Assembly: GCA_946406115.1 (NCBI GenBank)
Contig: OX291551.1
Span: forward strand, 14,632,001 to 14,696,000
Origin: Apoda limacodes
Lineage: Eukaryota; Arthropoda; Insecta; Lepidoptera; Limacodidae
Direction of reading: 5' to 3'
DNA: 64,000 nt
Shown here: piece after piece, positions 9,792-23,478 of the stretch
Layout of the letters: every line of letters begins with the position of its first letter
How positions within the stretch are numbered: the first letter of the stretch is position 1
Made by a program: the position numbers and the translations under genes
The notes under the pieces: model-generated
Database searches by the model: none
Told to the model about the DNA's origin: nothing
Seen by the model: only the letters and a program-made list of their open reading frames with translations

Positions 9792-12700
9792 TAGTAGGTA
9801 TATTACAACATCGTTCACTCCATTAGCTACCAAACTGAATTGAACTGTTAAACTTGAAATTTTATACAGGTCAGTGTAGATTCGAGGGATCATTGTCTAA
9901 TGGTTAGGTATCAATAAAGTTGTAAAGAGGCCGTCACTCTGAGCTGAGAGATTGACAGACAATCGGGGTCACGTTGGTAATAGGAAATAGTTTATTCGGG
10001 ATTCAGGCAATATATAAACAAACTTCTTTTATTTTGTACGTGATGTTTGCCGAAACGAATGTATCGAAATGAAATATTCGGAACAGAATTGGTATTGGTC
10101 AGTTAAACACAACAATAGTAGTGTGTTTACTTTAGCTGTTAAATTTAAAAAGAAAACCTGACACAGGATTTAAATGCAAGGTTTGTTTATAGTATTTTTT
10201 TTACCGTAAAAATATATTACAAAATTTGTCGAATCAGGAAAGACAATGAAGTAAGGCTTACAAATCCTAAAATTTGTACACATCTGCTTCTAAATCAATT
10301 ATTAATTTGTAAAAAACTATATTACCGTAATAATTAGTTAATTTTTCAGTTTTAGGTTTTTTATTTACGTCTCATTAGTAATTTATAAAGCTTTTGAATT
10401 TCTTGCTTAAAATTTTTTTTTTTGCTAAAAATTTAAAGTTACAAGCGAACGGTAAAAACTAGAAAGCTTAAATAATGTTGGCATTTTCACTGTCAAGTTT
10501 ATATTTAATACAATGGTAGGCAAATGATTACAAGGTACAAGTTTATAAAGACAAGCGATTTTTAATCAAGGTAGAAATTTATTAATATTGGTTATATTAT
10601 AAGCTGAATACTTTTAAAAATGTGATGTTTTTTACAAAAAAAATGTTATTTTTTTGTTCACAGGTATGTGGTAAATCAACATTTTTATATGCATCAATAG
10701 TGTAATGTAAGTATGTATGTATATGACGATACATAATTGATTATAGTAAGTGCCGTAGATGGTTTTTCACACAAAATTCATATGCCATAATCTTCAAAGC
10801 TCAGTTAATTGTACACTTTGTATTTCAATTTAAAAAAAAAACAAAAAATTAGGTGCCCGCGGTTTTTGGTTTCATGAGATACTGATAGGCCATTATTTTT
10901 TATATTTTTTGAAGCTGTACTATACGAGAAATTCCGGCACCTTTGCAAAAAAAAAAAAAATCATGGTTTACCACAATATCATGAAACCAAAAATGGCGAG
11001 CTCATAAATTTTTGTTCGTTTTTTTGAAACCAAAATGTTAAGTAAAATTTTGGGAAATTCGGTGGTTATGGCAAAATTCATATGTATATATGTTTGTAAA
11101 CAATCTGCGGCGTTTACCTTTAAGCTATTATTTCAAGTGATTAATTTTGTAAATGGCTACAGTGTTAATTATATTGGTCAGTAGTTGTCTTCTTCTAACG
11201 CTGTTGATGCACAGAGCTGAGTGTAATCCTCTTTCACAAAGCCTGAATCTGAGTCGTTGGAAACCAGCGATTTCCCCCTACCTTGACCACTATTATTTTG
11301 TGGGTTGTTGCATTCCTATGATATCCTTATTGATATCCTTATCAAACCATGAAAACCACATCCAAATGTGCGTATAAATTTTTGATGATATTTACATTTT
11401 TTGGTTAATATCGTTAACATAGATCATACACACCATTTTTAGCTTAGTTTTTTTTACCAAAATACGTGAGAAGTCGAAGAAAATACGTATACGTACATGT
11501 GTGCCTTCTGACTTTCAATGATTTTTGTATCTATGGATATAATTATATAACTACCTATACAGTCGACCGAAACGACCCTGGGACGAATACCTGGTATAGT
11601 AATCATGGTAATTATTTCGGGTACAATTTTGGATACTATTATATTGCAAGCAGGTAGAGAGCGAGCAGTTGTGAAGCGTCAGTGATTGTAAAACTGTATA
11701 AATGTATGTTGGTAAAATTTAAGATGCAAGTTTTTGTTACCTTTATGAAGAATTTTTATATTATAAAATAATAAAAAAAACAGTGTTTAAGATGCAAGGT
11801 TTTTGTTACCTTTATGAAGATTTTTATATTATAAAATAATAAAAAAAAAACAGTGACAATTATTTTAAAACCTATGCATTTTTTGAAACTTAAAAAAAAA
11901 TCGTTGTAATACAAACTTTCTAATGTTAATAAATTTATTTTGATTTTTTTAAATTTAGACAGCTTTAGTAGAACACCTATTATCTAAGCCAATCTTGCAA
12001 GTACTAGAAAAAAATAATTGATATGGTATCTATTAGTAATTTTCAGTAAATATAAATTAACTAGCTTTTGTCAGCGGCTAGGCCCGCCCTAAATTTGGTT
12101 ATCGCCGTTGGATTCTTACGGCAACTCCTCAATTATAGAAAAAAAACCCACTCACACTTAACGTATTCTCTCTCTTTTTCTCTCCCTCTCTCTCACTCTC
12201 TCTCTCTCTCTTTCTATCTCAAAAATAATGAACTACTTACCTAATCAACTACTAAAAACTATTAAGTAATGGATTAATAAATGGATTGACCTCGCGATCT
12301 TGATGCTCCATACAAATTTTGAACCCCCGTTCAAGGAGTTTTGGAAAACCATTTCTTACCTCACGCCTACATCATAATAGATATATGTATGCCAAATTTC
12401 AGCTCTATCCGTCCAGCAGTTGGAGCTGTGCGTTAATTGAGATTGACTGACTGACTGTTAGTCAGTCAGGGTTCCCTTTTATATATACAGAGGATAAAAC
12501 ATTTTATAAGTAGTAATATGTGCTTTATAAACAATGCTACTACAAAATATTTGAGAACCACTGCTACAATTGCAGGTACAGGCAGGGACACTGTCTGGCG
12601 CCAGACAGACACATTTTTTCGTGGACCATCCCTATCATTTGACAATATACCTTTGTCGGGTTTTGTTTGACTGTAGTTTCACATCAATAGAATTATGCTA

Positions 12701-15700
12701 TGATATATTTTAGAAAAATGATATTCGAATGAATTTTATTTCTAAAAAAGATAACCTTGTCGCAATATAATAAACAAATGTGTATCGTACACGCATCAAC
12801 TTAGGGTTCCGTAGAATTCTAAAAAAAAATTGGACAGATTTCTTTAAAACAATTTTCTTGAGAATTAAAATACTTTTAATTGTTTAAAGTTCTTTAATTG
12901 AAATTTATTCCAGATTTGTAGAAATTATAGTTAAAAAGGTCAAAGGTGAAATCACCTACCGTGAATTACGTTTAGAAGGCTGCTTCTAATTCAAAAACTC
13001 TAAGCCATATGCCGTCACTCTAGAGTGATTGAATTCGATTCAACTTTGGAAGCTAATAACTCTTGAGGGCAAAAGTTACATTACTGGAGAACTACGCTAC
13101 ATATATTTAATGTGATCATTTAAAATTAGCCTTGTGTACAGCAGCACTAGCTGTGGGCTGTGTGATTATATGATTATTCGTTAGTCAGTGAGACACTTTG
13201 CTCTTTTTTGCTCACTTTGCTTACACACAGATATTATACATACAGATTGCATTTTAAGTTTACAAAGTTACTAACACGTAAATATATAACTACCTTTTAA
13301 TTATAAAACCTTGCAGCAATTAACGTACCTACTGCAAAACGTAATTAAATTATACTGTAAGCAAATAAACGCAAAAAGATAGCTTAAACCTTTTGCGAAA
13401 AACTACAGGATAAGTGGCTGTAAAACAACATAAAACTCAACTGTTATAAAATAAGTACAATTTATAATGTTGACTTTGTAGATAGGGATTTATTGGTGTA
13501 TAATGATCAACTGGGTCAAAGGAACCGCACATTAAGCATTGTAAAGGAATAAAGTGAACTTCTTAAATTATGATTATTAGTCAATTAACAAAAGTAACTG
13601 GAATATATTTAGGTACAGTAAAATGTAGATATATATTACTAGCCTATTCCTGTGACTTCGACCGCGAAGACTTACAAAAAAAGAGAGCTTTTAACTGTTT
13701 ATGGTTTCACCTAGAAAAATATCGGAATTGCCTGCTATGATCCCTAGGGGATAATTTTTCAAAATCAGTGAAACACGTCAATCTTAATTTTCAACCAAAA
13801 GGCCAAATACTGCTTTTTATGTATTTAGCTTCGAAATTTATATATTTTCATTCAAACATCCAAACCCCACTTTACTCCTTTAGGGGATGAATATTGTACC
13901 CTTTTTTTAGTGGAGCCCTACGTCAAGTAAGGAACCCACATGCCAAATTTCAAGTTTCTAGACCCAGTGTTTTGGGTAGTTAGTTGATATGTCATTGTAT
14001 TCATCGGTCAGTTCCTTAATTTATATGTATACAGATGAATGGAAAAGGTCATAAAATGAAATTATATCAAGGTATCAGATAATATTTGACACTAAGTCAA
14101 TAGCAAAATAGTTAAATAAGTACACTTTTCTCTTACACAAAAATTTTATTTTGAAATACTGTAAATATTGTATTTACAAAGTATACTTTACTTTACTTTA
14201 CTTTTTTTCCAAGAAGTAATCTGGGTTTATTCTCAATCTCAACACACACGGAACACAAAACTCTACTTGGCTATTAAAAAAAAAAAATCTTGACCGTTCT
14301 ATAAAAGTCATTAACTCTGAGTGAAGATAATTGATGAAGCTCACAGATTACTACCTTAGTCTTCTACTTTTATTGTCAAGTAAAACTGGACTTTATGTTT
14401 CTAATTTTATGGTATAATTTAAAACAGAGGCGGTACGGAAGAGCATGATAAAAGTTTGTACGGAGATGGGCGTAGGGCCAGACGCAGAGTAGAATAAAGT
14501 TTTTTTGTAGTAGTTATGAGCGTAGATGCTTCATTTGGTATTATTATAAAATCGTCAAGTCTGGCCCCATTTTTGTTTTCGTTGTGTGTGACGAATGATG
14601 TTTTGAGGCTTACACTCGTAGGTGTGTGAGGCTATATTTTATGTTATTTTTTTTGTTTAGAATTTGGATGCGTAAGCGTAGTTATGAATCTGTTCCATTA
14701 TATTTATATTAGAAATTTCTCTTTGGATGTGTGTAGTATATTGTGTTTCAAGGGTGGTAGGGCGAAAATCAGCAACTATTGGCCGAAGGCCGATAATGAA
14801 TCGAGTTTGTGATTTCTGTATCGCTCTTTAAACACAAGTTTTGGCTGAAGTTTAATCTTGTAATTGCTCGCTAGGCGCGTAGTTCATATCTTGAACCACA
14901 GATGGCACTTACTTGATAGAATAGACATTACGTAGAGCGCACGCGGTACGTTCATATGTCATTTTCACCGGTGGGTTCTATAAACTCCCTCTTTACCTCG
15001 AGGAAAGTAAAATTTCAAAAAAAAAAACCCGTGGGAGTTATTAAGGTCTAAGCACCCGTTTTGCCTGACTAATACATTAATGTAGTCTAGTAATGACACT
15101 TGTTTGGAGAAAGTGTGATAAAATACTAATTTGACCAATTATTAACCGAATTTGATAATTGTCAATAATATACGAGTGTTTTTTTTTATAGTTAATAAGA
15201 TGGCATCAAGACCGTTGTAAAACCGAAAACTTTATGAATTTTACTACCGTATAATTTTTTAATATTTTTATCAATTTTTATTCTTATTTCACAATGTACA
15301 ATGTCAGTCGAATCTTATATGAAATATCACAAATCTTTCTAATCCGTGTTATTAACTATTAACTGTTATAAGTAAGCCACGTTTAGAACGAATAAAAAAA
15401 AATCAATTTATAGAACGAATAAAAAAATAATCAAACTACAACATCATCTTTTTTCAATTTCGCGCACTTTAAAAATGACGGTCAAAAATACGTTGTTATT
15501 TTTTGTGACGTTTTGCTGTGTGTTCTGCCGTCATGGTTTATATTCACTTTTGTACCTGTTCGAGTCGTTTTTATTGTATCGAAAAATTCAACGAACAAAA
15601 TTTGGACCCGCAGGCACTTTTCTGTAGACACCTAGGAATGTACTGTCGTCAGCAAAAGCTCTGGACAAAATTGAAGTTTAGAACTTAGAAATTGAATATT

Positions 15701-16392
15701 TTATTGGATTGGTGCTTGGAAAGCTGTTGGTTTTAAATTAATTAAATAAGTTTTTGTAAACATACATATTATTGGTATATTTTTGATATCAATATTGATT
15801 TTATATTAAATTAATAGATCTATCTACATATAATATGTAAATAAAACAATCATAATATTTTGTCTATTTGTTCATTGTATTATCTGAGGCATAACTAATA
15901 TTCATTCACTCAGAGAAAAGTTTTACATGTACAGATTAACATTAAAGATGTAGGTTTTCAATCTTTATAAAATGTAAACATAAAGACATATGTAATCGAA
16001 GACACTACTAAACCACATACTACATGAATATCATTGGATGATTCATTTAAATATTATTATACATTATAGTTTTTGTTTATGCTGACCGTACTATAACTAT
16101 TATTTTGAAACGTGTTAATGCGCGGGCCCTTAGGACAAAGGGTAGAATTTTTTACCATAGGGGGTACGCTGTGTTGCCCATCTTTTATGCATTTATGATG
16201 TCCGGTTGTAAAACAGATATAACCCATTATTGTGGGGAAATATTTTGTGAGGTTTTCGTGTAATGTGGTAGCACTGGGCGATGGAGAGAATTTTATGACT
16301 ACTAAGTGATGGCTTTTTTGAAAGTATTTTTATTTTTTTTTTAAATATCAGAGTTCCGTAGCCAAATACCAAAAAAGTAATCCTTATGAAAA
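9792..16392 (+). repeat. 6.6-kb direct repeat, copy B
   Basis: This is the second copy of 1082-7682. It starts one base after the right terminus region of the transposon ('gatagagt' then 'a' then 'tagtaggta') and runs to 'tccttatgaaaa', after which single-copy sequence 'tcggtaag' follows. No internal difference from copy A was seen. Features of copy A recur at +8,710: inverted repeat 10863-10993, mini-gene 11153-11657, 3' tandem duplication 11718-11855, retroelement relic 12059-12496, microsatellite 12167-12220, GC palindrome 12601-12618 and second relic 13638-14035. Confidence 0.97.
11153..11657 (+). CDS. Putative small secreted peptide, two exons (copy B)
   Basis: This is the identical second copy of the 2443-2947 mini-gene, lying 8,710 bp downstream within the direct repeat. 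Exons would be 11153-11222 and 11563-11657, with intron 11223-11562 (340 bp). The hydrophobic signal peptide, phase-1 junctions, TATA-like site (11085-11092) and doubled poly(A)-signal region are all retained. If the duplication is real, the peptide gene has been doubled together with its local regulatory sequence, with the transposon lying between the copies. No sequence divergence is visible, so the copies cannot be separated by function here. Confidence 0.42.
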
Positions 16393-17519
16393 TCGGTAAG
16401 TATATATTTTTGTGATGAAATGAAATTAAAAATGTTTTTCTAAGACGGCGCCTATGAAGTGACTTAATTAGAGAGACGGTGCTATTTAATTGCTGCCGAG
16501 TGTGACGGGAACAGCCAACGCGTAAAACTTGCGAAAAATCAGTACAACGTCGTTTACAAAATATCTATTATAGTTATTAAAAATCTGCTTTGAGCATATT
16601 AAAATATTGTTATTGCAGATCAATATTTTTTAAAACAATTGCGAAATAGCCTTTTGTTTTAAACATTCAACGAAAAATTTGTGCAAAATACGTGTTTTTT
16701 TAAAAAATAAATGTACAAAAATCGTATTTTGACGTTAAGACAACACTTAGAATTAAAGTTTTAACACATTAAGTAGAGTAAAAATATTAATAATTAAGAG
16801 TTTCTGTGTCAAAATTTTAAACTCATAACTAACATACAAACTGAAATCTGTATCAAAACATGACCGATTTGACATATAAAGAGTCTTAAAAGGTGTCCGT
16901 CTATACATGGAACTGAAGGGATATTTTTTCGCTGGGATTGGATTATTATAAGATAGTTCTTTTAAAATGCACTTGAGGTTCTGCGTGACGTACGTATGGA
17001 TAATCTTTAAGAAAGGTAAATATAACCGAGATTAAATAACCATATTGACCTATACGTACTCAGTAAAGTAAAAGGAGAATGATGATTGATGAAAAATATT
17101 AACATAAATTTTAACACTGCTGTATAAAAGCTGCCAATCGCAAAATATGTCACTAAGTCACTCGGTCGCATTCACTAAGAGTTCTCTGCTTTTTCTGTAC
17201 AAATTCTTCGGCATGTTTCTGTGCGCGAGTTAACTAACTTTGAGACGGTGAGATAGACCCAAGAGCTACGAAAACGTGCAATATAAATAAATAATTTTAA
17301 AACCATATAAAATTGATTCATACATACCAGCTTTGAAAAGCTTTACCGTGGTAGATTAGTATGGCATGTTTGGTATAACAGGTAAGATAGTTGCAGCTAC
17401 AGGGCACCCATTTTATTACTTAGTACCTAGGGACCGAACCTAGTTCGTTATTTTTTAACAACCCCAGCTATTGTCAAGTACCTTTAGTGTTGCTGTGTAA
17501 AAATAATAGTATTACTATT
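16393..17519. other. Right flank of the duplication, no gene seen
   Basis: Single-copy sequence starts with 'tcggtaagtatatatttt' directly after repeat copy B. It is AT-rich with no supported ORF. 'ggtaagtatat' resembles a splice donor, but no exon could be assigned to it. Confidence 0.4.
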
Positions 17520-17730
17520 CTCTAATAGATGTCAAGGAGACTCATATTTTTCAGTTTATTTTTGCCTGAAAACACGGATAACACTACGTTTACGCCCCCG
17601 AAACCCCCCGTATGCTAAATTTCAATATAAAAATTCAAATTCAAATTAAAATCGTTGATGCAGTTTCAGAGATTCAGATTATATATCTATATATATATAC
17701 AAGAATTGCTCGTTTATAGGTATTACAAAT
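17520..17730 (+). repeat. Dispersed retroelement or Helitron-like relic
   Basis: It contains 'ttttgcctgaaaacacgg', 'cccccgaaaccccccgtatg', 'ctaaatttc' and then 'tatatatacaagaattgctc'. This motif order resembles a common lepidopteran repeat. No coding capacity is seen. Confidence 0.4.
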
Positions 17731-18029
17731 ATTACTTCTAATAAGCATACTTTATCATGTCTTTTACTAATTTTGAAAAAAAATATCTTTGAAGTATTTT
17801 TTTTCTGCCTACAGCAAACCAGTAATTTTTAATTGCGTAATTTGACAACTGCAAGTCGGTAGAAAACGGCAGAATTATCCGGTCACGTAAGTTTTTAGTA
17901 GCTTAGTAGTTGACAGTCGCGAACCCTTGGGGCTCTTGACAACAATCTTAATAACTATCTTATGGCAAATTTAAAAAAATGTGTTTTCCATGTAAATGTA
18001 TTTAGATAAAAAGTATATGTTAACAATAG

Positions 18030-18078
18030 TACAAGCCTTGCAGGGTTTGAGAACAGATGGCGCTGTGTGACATTTCCA
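18030..18078 (+). repeat. Truncated SINE 3' tail (family 1)
   Basis: 'tacaagccttgcagggtttg' followed by 'agatggcgctgtgtgacat' matches the reverse complement of the tail seen in the minus-strand SINEs at 28003-28256 and 40401-40680. Only the tail remains. Confidence 0.55.
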
Positions 18079-20419
18079 GGAATATTCTTTTTATAAATAT
18101 TTTTCTATAATTAGCTTTTGATGCTATTTTGTTTTGAAAAAACTTGTTCCCTTTATTGGTTAAAATAGTTCAAAGGATTCTTGAAAGTCATATAATTTTT
18201 AAGAGTTATAATTTGTTTTGCGTGCTTTTTCCTAGTAGGTACGAAATTAAAAACAAGTCCAAGCAAATAATTAATGTTAATATTTTTATTATTATTAAAG
18301 TTTCTATTAACTGAGCTCATAATGCCTTCTCCAAACCATTTCGTAGGTAACTTATTCAAGCCATTAAAGGCAGGTTTCCACTGTCAACAACCATTTGCGG
18401 GGCGATGTTATTAAGTTTCACTACAATTAAACTTCCTCTTGCATTCTTCGGAAGTCTAACTTTGTTAGAAAGCTTTGATTATTTCGTTCGTATTAGTTTA
18501 TTATTGTGGTTTGTTATTGTGTCTTGAGTATTCTCTCATTCCGCTTAAGATTTGTTTTTGGAAATTTCTTTTTGCTCAGCTTTATATGTATATATATATG
18601 TGTATTATGTTATATCGTAGTTCCATATGATTCATAGATTATATGTATATTCTGAGTTGATACTTTCGAAACAAGAAAATCGGGTTTTAGGATATAATAA
18701 AAAAAAGACGATTTCTTTGGTTTTATTTGGTCATTAAGATGTTTACTATAAAATTTGATTCGAATTAATCATGGTTGTTTATTTCCTTCAGTTGCATTTA
18801 AGATAGCCTTTAAGTCTTATCCAAGCTATGTGAGTGACCATAAATGTAAACAAATCCATCTCTGAGTTCTCAGCTTTATCCTCAATTGCCATATTTGTAA
18901 ACGCCAGAGTCAATAAATCATACTTCACGAAGTTTAGATTATCCATAGATCCTATGGATACTTCCTGTTGAGGGAATAGGAATATCTTCTTATGTTACTT
19001 TGTATGTTATTTGCGCAGTGATAGTCAATCAACGTCGCGTGACTACCTTCCGCTTAACCTAGAGGCCGCATAGATCCAGGTGTCGCACTACATTAGTTTA
19101 CTAAGGGAATTACATTGTAATAGGTATTTGATCGTAAATACCTACAAATATATTTACTAATAAATGCCTTAGTAGGTTCTTTTTTACCTCTTAAGGAGCT
19201 TAACATTTATGGGAAGCATTTAGATTTGAGCATAAGTTGGTTTTTTGGTTTTACATCAACTAATTTCGCCCGTGGTTTCTCTCTGCTATAATTATGTTAA
19301 AACATTTGAATTTTATGAACAACACATAAATATGTGTATTTAGTTGTCGGTGTGAACTTTTATTGCATTTAAATTGCTTTAACTAAATAATCTACATTAA
19401 ATGTTTGTTTTTATTAATTCAAGTACCCTAAACTCTAAGTTTCGGTAAAGTAAACCTCACAGATTTTCTGGAAGAGATCGCTTTTAGTGGTAAAATCGGC
19501 AGTATGTATTTTTTTAGTTCATTAAAAGATGTATTTTTTTAAATATGTGCAACAAGAAAAAAGGTGTATTGTTATAAATAATAATAATAATGATAAAAAA
19601 TAGCAATATGTCGAGAAGTAAAAGTCCATTAAAGTCAGTACTAATATCTAATCTAACTATATTATTTATCAACATTTATTCTGTATTGTTTATTACAAAC
19701 TTCTAAACAATTATAAATAACATATTTTATTGCAAAAGGACATTGCGTTTACGAATTATTTTTGTGTCACATATTTCGTTTGTGGAACAATAAATATACA
19801 AGTTCATAGAGAAAGTAACCAAGAGGCGGCTTCAATCAGATTATTAATTTTAATACAACAAACTTAATGATATGTAGTAACAACTTCATTTAAAAGTAAC
19901 CAATAAATTGTATGTAACAGAATTGTTCGAAGAAATTATTACAAAAAGTAATTGCTAAGTTAATTTTTTATTCACTGCTACTCAAAAGTAAACCTTAAGA
20001 TGAAAGTTTAAATACGTTATTTTTTACAATAGTTAATCAAATTTACAAAACACACCTGTATTTAAAACTGGCTTTTGTTACGAGCTCGTTGAAATATAAT
20101 TCTTAATTACTACAAGGTAAGGAATGAAGAGATTTTACAATAAGCAAAACAAAGTTTGTTAGTAACAACTCATTTCAGTGACATTCTTATGGAAGGTTCT
20201 CAATGATTGACTGACTATTGTATACACTAGTTCTTGAAGTACGTCAAAATTAAATTTTAAAATTCATTTTATGAAAAAATTACAAAAAGCGGCGGCGCTT
20301 TAAATTTTTGCTATCTATGTAAACTCACGTTAATTTGTTTTTGACGTTTTTGTTAATATAAAGCAGATTATTTAAGTTATACAAGGCCTACACCTTGCTA
20401 ATATTAGAACAATACTATT

Positions 20420-20443
20420 AGTTATAAGTTATAACTTATAACT
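20420..20443. repeat. 24-bp perfect palindrome
   Basis: The 24 bases read identically on both strands, built from the units AGTTATAAGT and ACTTATAACT around a central TATA. The dyad could form a cruciform or be a dimer binding site; no family was recognised. Confidence 0.75.
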
Positions 20444-21976
20444 CAATATTTTATTATTTTGTAATTTAAAGTTAAAGTCAAATAATATCAATAGATACAA
20501 AAATTATATATATTTTTAACTCGTAAATGCTAGTGAATAAATCTAATGACAAGTTTAAAATAATGAAAAACATATTGCTGTCACTATTCAATAAATACTA
20601 ATTAAAACAATTGTATTTTTTTAATAAGTATTAATTGAAATTGTGTCCTTGTAAATGGTAAGAGGTGTTTTCTTGAATTGTGAAAAAGGATCTTAATACT
20701 ACAGTAATGTATTTCTGTGGCTTGGTTTGGATATATTTTGCCCGTTATTACTTGTCTTGTCTTGATTTCCTAAAATTAAATAGTTAGGGTCAGATCACAC
20801 CAAGACGCGAAGACATCCTAACGACGCGCGATGCATCTTCAAGCCACTTCACGTTGCGTCGTGTCTCGGTATGAGCTGACACTTAAGCGCATAAATAAAG
20901 ATGTTATGGCTTAATGTTACTAGTTGCAGTGTATTGTAATTGTAAAGTGTGGCTGTATGTGACACAAAAGAATAGGTAATTTGATAATCTCACAGCAAAG
21001 TTTCATGCTGGGAATACTTTAATTGGCCTTTCAGTTCCGGTAAAAGCGTGACATTGTCTTGTTCTGGGGAGTTTTGTTTTCACTCCTTATGTATTTTTTC
21101 TATTATTTTGCAATATAAACTGTGTAATATAATTAAAACATGAAATAAATATCTATGTATCTGCCAATTATTCGATACTATTGGTAGCTTTTGGGCTAGG
21201 ATCGCAGACCTGGAAGAAAGTATTATGGAAAATAGAGATAATAGGCATTATGGGCAGTTTAAACTGAAGCATCCCATGATCCTTTTTTTAATAAATACTG
21301 GTTAATTACTGATTAAATACTGGTTAAATCATTTTTATTGTCATATAGTCAGTAGTTAGGTTAATGTTTACCAAAGATCATTAACTACTTTTCTTGATAG
21401 GTCGATTAAGCTTAGTAAATGAGACGCAATTGCTGGTCCCATCGCTGCGAGGCTAGAAAGCTGAATGCATGCTAACTTTCGCCGCAATCTTATGATACGG
21501 TCTCATGATACTGACTTTATTTAATACTTGCAAGTTACAGTATTATAATAATGTCAACATACTGTTAAGATATTATCACTTGGTGTCTCGTAGCACTGAA
21601 GATTCATAAACTGAACTATTGTACCTTTTATTATTATCAATTTCAGTATTAGTGCCACCTCCAATTAATATAAATGTAATGTAAACATATCTTTTGTTAA
21701 ATATGTTAATGAAATGGCGATGATGTACATCTTAAAAATACAAAAATATAATGTCTGACTTGCGCCAGGTGTCTAAAATAATTATATTCTACGTACTTTC
21801 AACTTCCACTAACACTTTTTTGTGTATAAAACCGTTTAAGGACCTTTGACTTACCTTTGAGATTTAACAAAAACTAAGGCTGTAATTTAGAGAACCTAAC
21901 CTAAACCTTTTCTAAATTTATAAGCTGCATTTACTATCGTATTGTAACAATATTCGTTTTCTACTAAAACCTATAA

Positions 21977-22101
21977 GCAACAAAGTTTTCTGACCCGGTG
22001 GTCAAAAATCAAAACTACAGTCGCCATATTGAAATGGTGTGAACTTACAACGACACTAGCGACCAAACACCCAAGTACAGATGATCAGAAAAGTTTGTTG
22101 C
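21977..22101. mobile_element. Short inverted-repeat element (MITE-like), copy 1
   Basis: About 125 bp bounded by GCAACAAAGTTTTCTGA and its imperfect inverse TCAGAAAAGTTTGTTGC. The core contains 'ggtcaaaaatcaaaactac' and 'agtcgccatattgaaat'. Related copies lie at 27295-27397 (inverted) and 53242-53357. No transposase or target duplication could be assigned. Confidence 0.7.
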
Positions 22102-23478
22102 ACTGTACTTTGGCCTCGAGGGTATTATAAGTACATAAATATACATACAATATTATTTTGCATTAAATACTTTTTTCGATAAAGTGCCTTGTAAAAATCA
22201 TATTCGTTTATGTCATATTTCTGTTTAATATTTTATTTTATTAATATTATTTATTATTAGTAACGCAAGCAAGTAGTAATCGTTGCTGAGCTGCGGCCTC
22301 TTTAGGCCTGAATACCGCGGAAGCGGTGACATCACGTAGCACAGTATTTTAGTGCCCGACTAAACAATGTACTCGGGTATATTTAGTGCTCTATTCAAGA
22401 GGCCTTTTTAATTATTTCCCTCTCTTCGGACACTAGGTAGTACATAGTTCATAGATAAATTGGTGTGATAGTATTATGTATGAGGCACTTTTATGGGAGG
22501 ATATTATCGTTTGAAATATTTAGTACAGTACTGTGTTTAGAAAATAATAATTTTAAAATAGAATACATGTAGTTGTATTTTTTTGCACTGAAAAATTTGG
22601 ATAGTATTGACATTGCTTAATTGCATAGGATAAACATAATTGATTTTAGACACTAACGAAACTATTTACAAAATAACTAAATGAAATAAATATTTTTTGG
22701 TAATTCGTAGATACATTTAGTTAAAGGGGAAAAAAATGTGAATTTTAAAACTGGGAAATAACTATTAACCGAATAACATCTCATTGAAATGCTATCATTC
22801 GCCGAAGGTAATGTAAAAACAGACATTTTACAGTTGTTTTTACATTGCCTTCTTTATATATTTTTCTAATATATTTTTTTATTGGCTTAGTTCTCCATTT
22901 AGCAGAAATATTACCAATAGCACGTAATAAGGACCTACAAAACACCATTAGCCTATATACTGTTTTAATAATGATAATTTTTAATTATTTTTTAAAACGG
23001 TGAGAAAAAATAATTTTGATGTCACAGGTAAGGTATCTCACTTGTAGAAAAAAGTATGAAAAAAATATTTTAGTTTTTAAAAATGGGGTCGAAATCTGAT
23101 ATTTTATTATCTATATTAGAATTATTTTTAGTATGTAATTGAAATTTATATATTGAAGCTTTTTCGAAATATTTACCCTTTAATACATATACATGTTTCT
23201 CTATTCATATGTTTACACTAAATCGGTGTAATAAATTAAATATTTTATTTTTTACTCAAGGGCTGAAAATGCAGTATCGTAACGGCCATTGCTTACCGTA
23301 GAATTGAATTTTAAGCAAATAAATAAACATAAATAAAAAACAAAAACATACTGCATTATAATTTCAATGTCTGATATTAGCGAAAGCATGATGCTATAAC
23401 ATTTCAAAGTTACCTCTATTTTTTGATTTATTTTTACAATGGTACATATAATTTAGCTGAAATTTTCTTTTAATACTA
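22102..23478. other. AT-rich non-coding stretch
   Basis: No ORF of note. A GC-richer patch at about 22280-22380 ('cctgaataccgcggaagcgg') is unexplained. A tight hairpin is annotated separately at 22804-22852. Confidence 0.35.
22804..22852. repeat. 18-bp-stem hairpin
   Basis: GAAGGTAATGTAAAAACA and TGTTTTTACATTGCCTTC pair over 18 positions with one T:G mismatch around a 13-base loop. The stem is short for a microRNA precursor. It may be a foldback remnant. Confidence 0.6.

Larger units (their letters stand above)
17731..21976. other. Long AT-rich non-coding stretch
   Basis: Nothing coding is supported. A minus-strand ORF at 18153-18359 (68 codons) is low-complexity (Asn-rich). The stretch contains a truncated SINE-type 3' tail (18030-18078), a 24-bp palindrome (20420-20443) and a GC-richer patch at about 20790-20880 ('gacgcgaagacatcc'). 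Confidence 0.4.
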
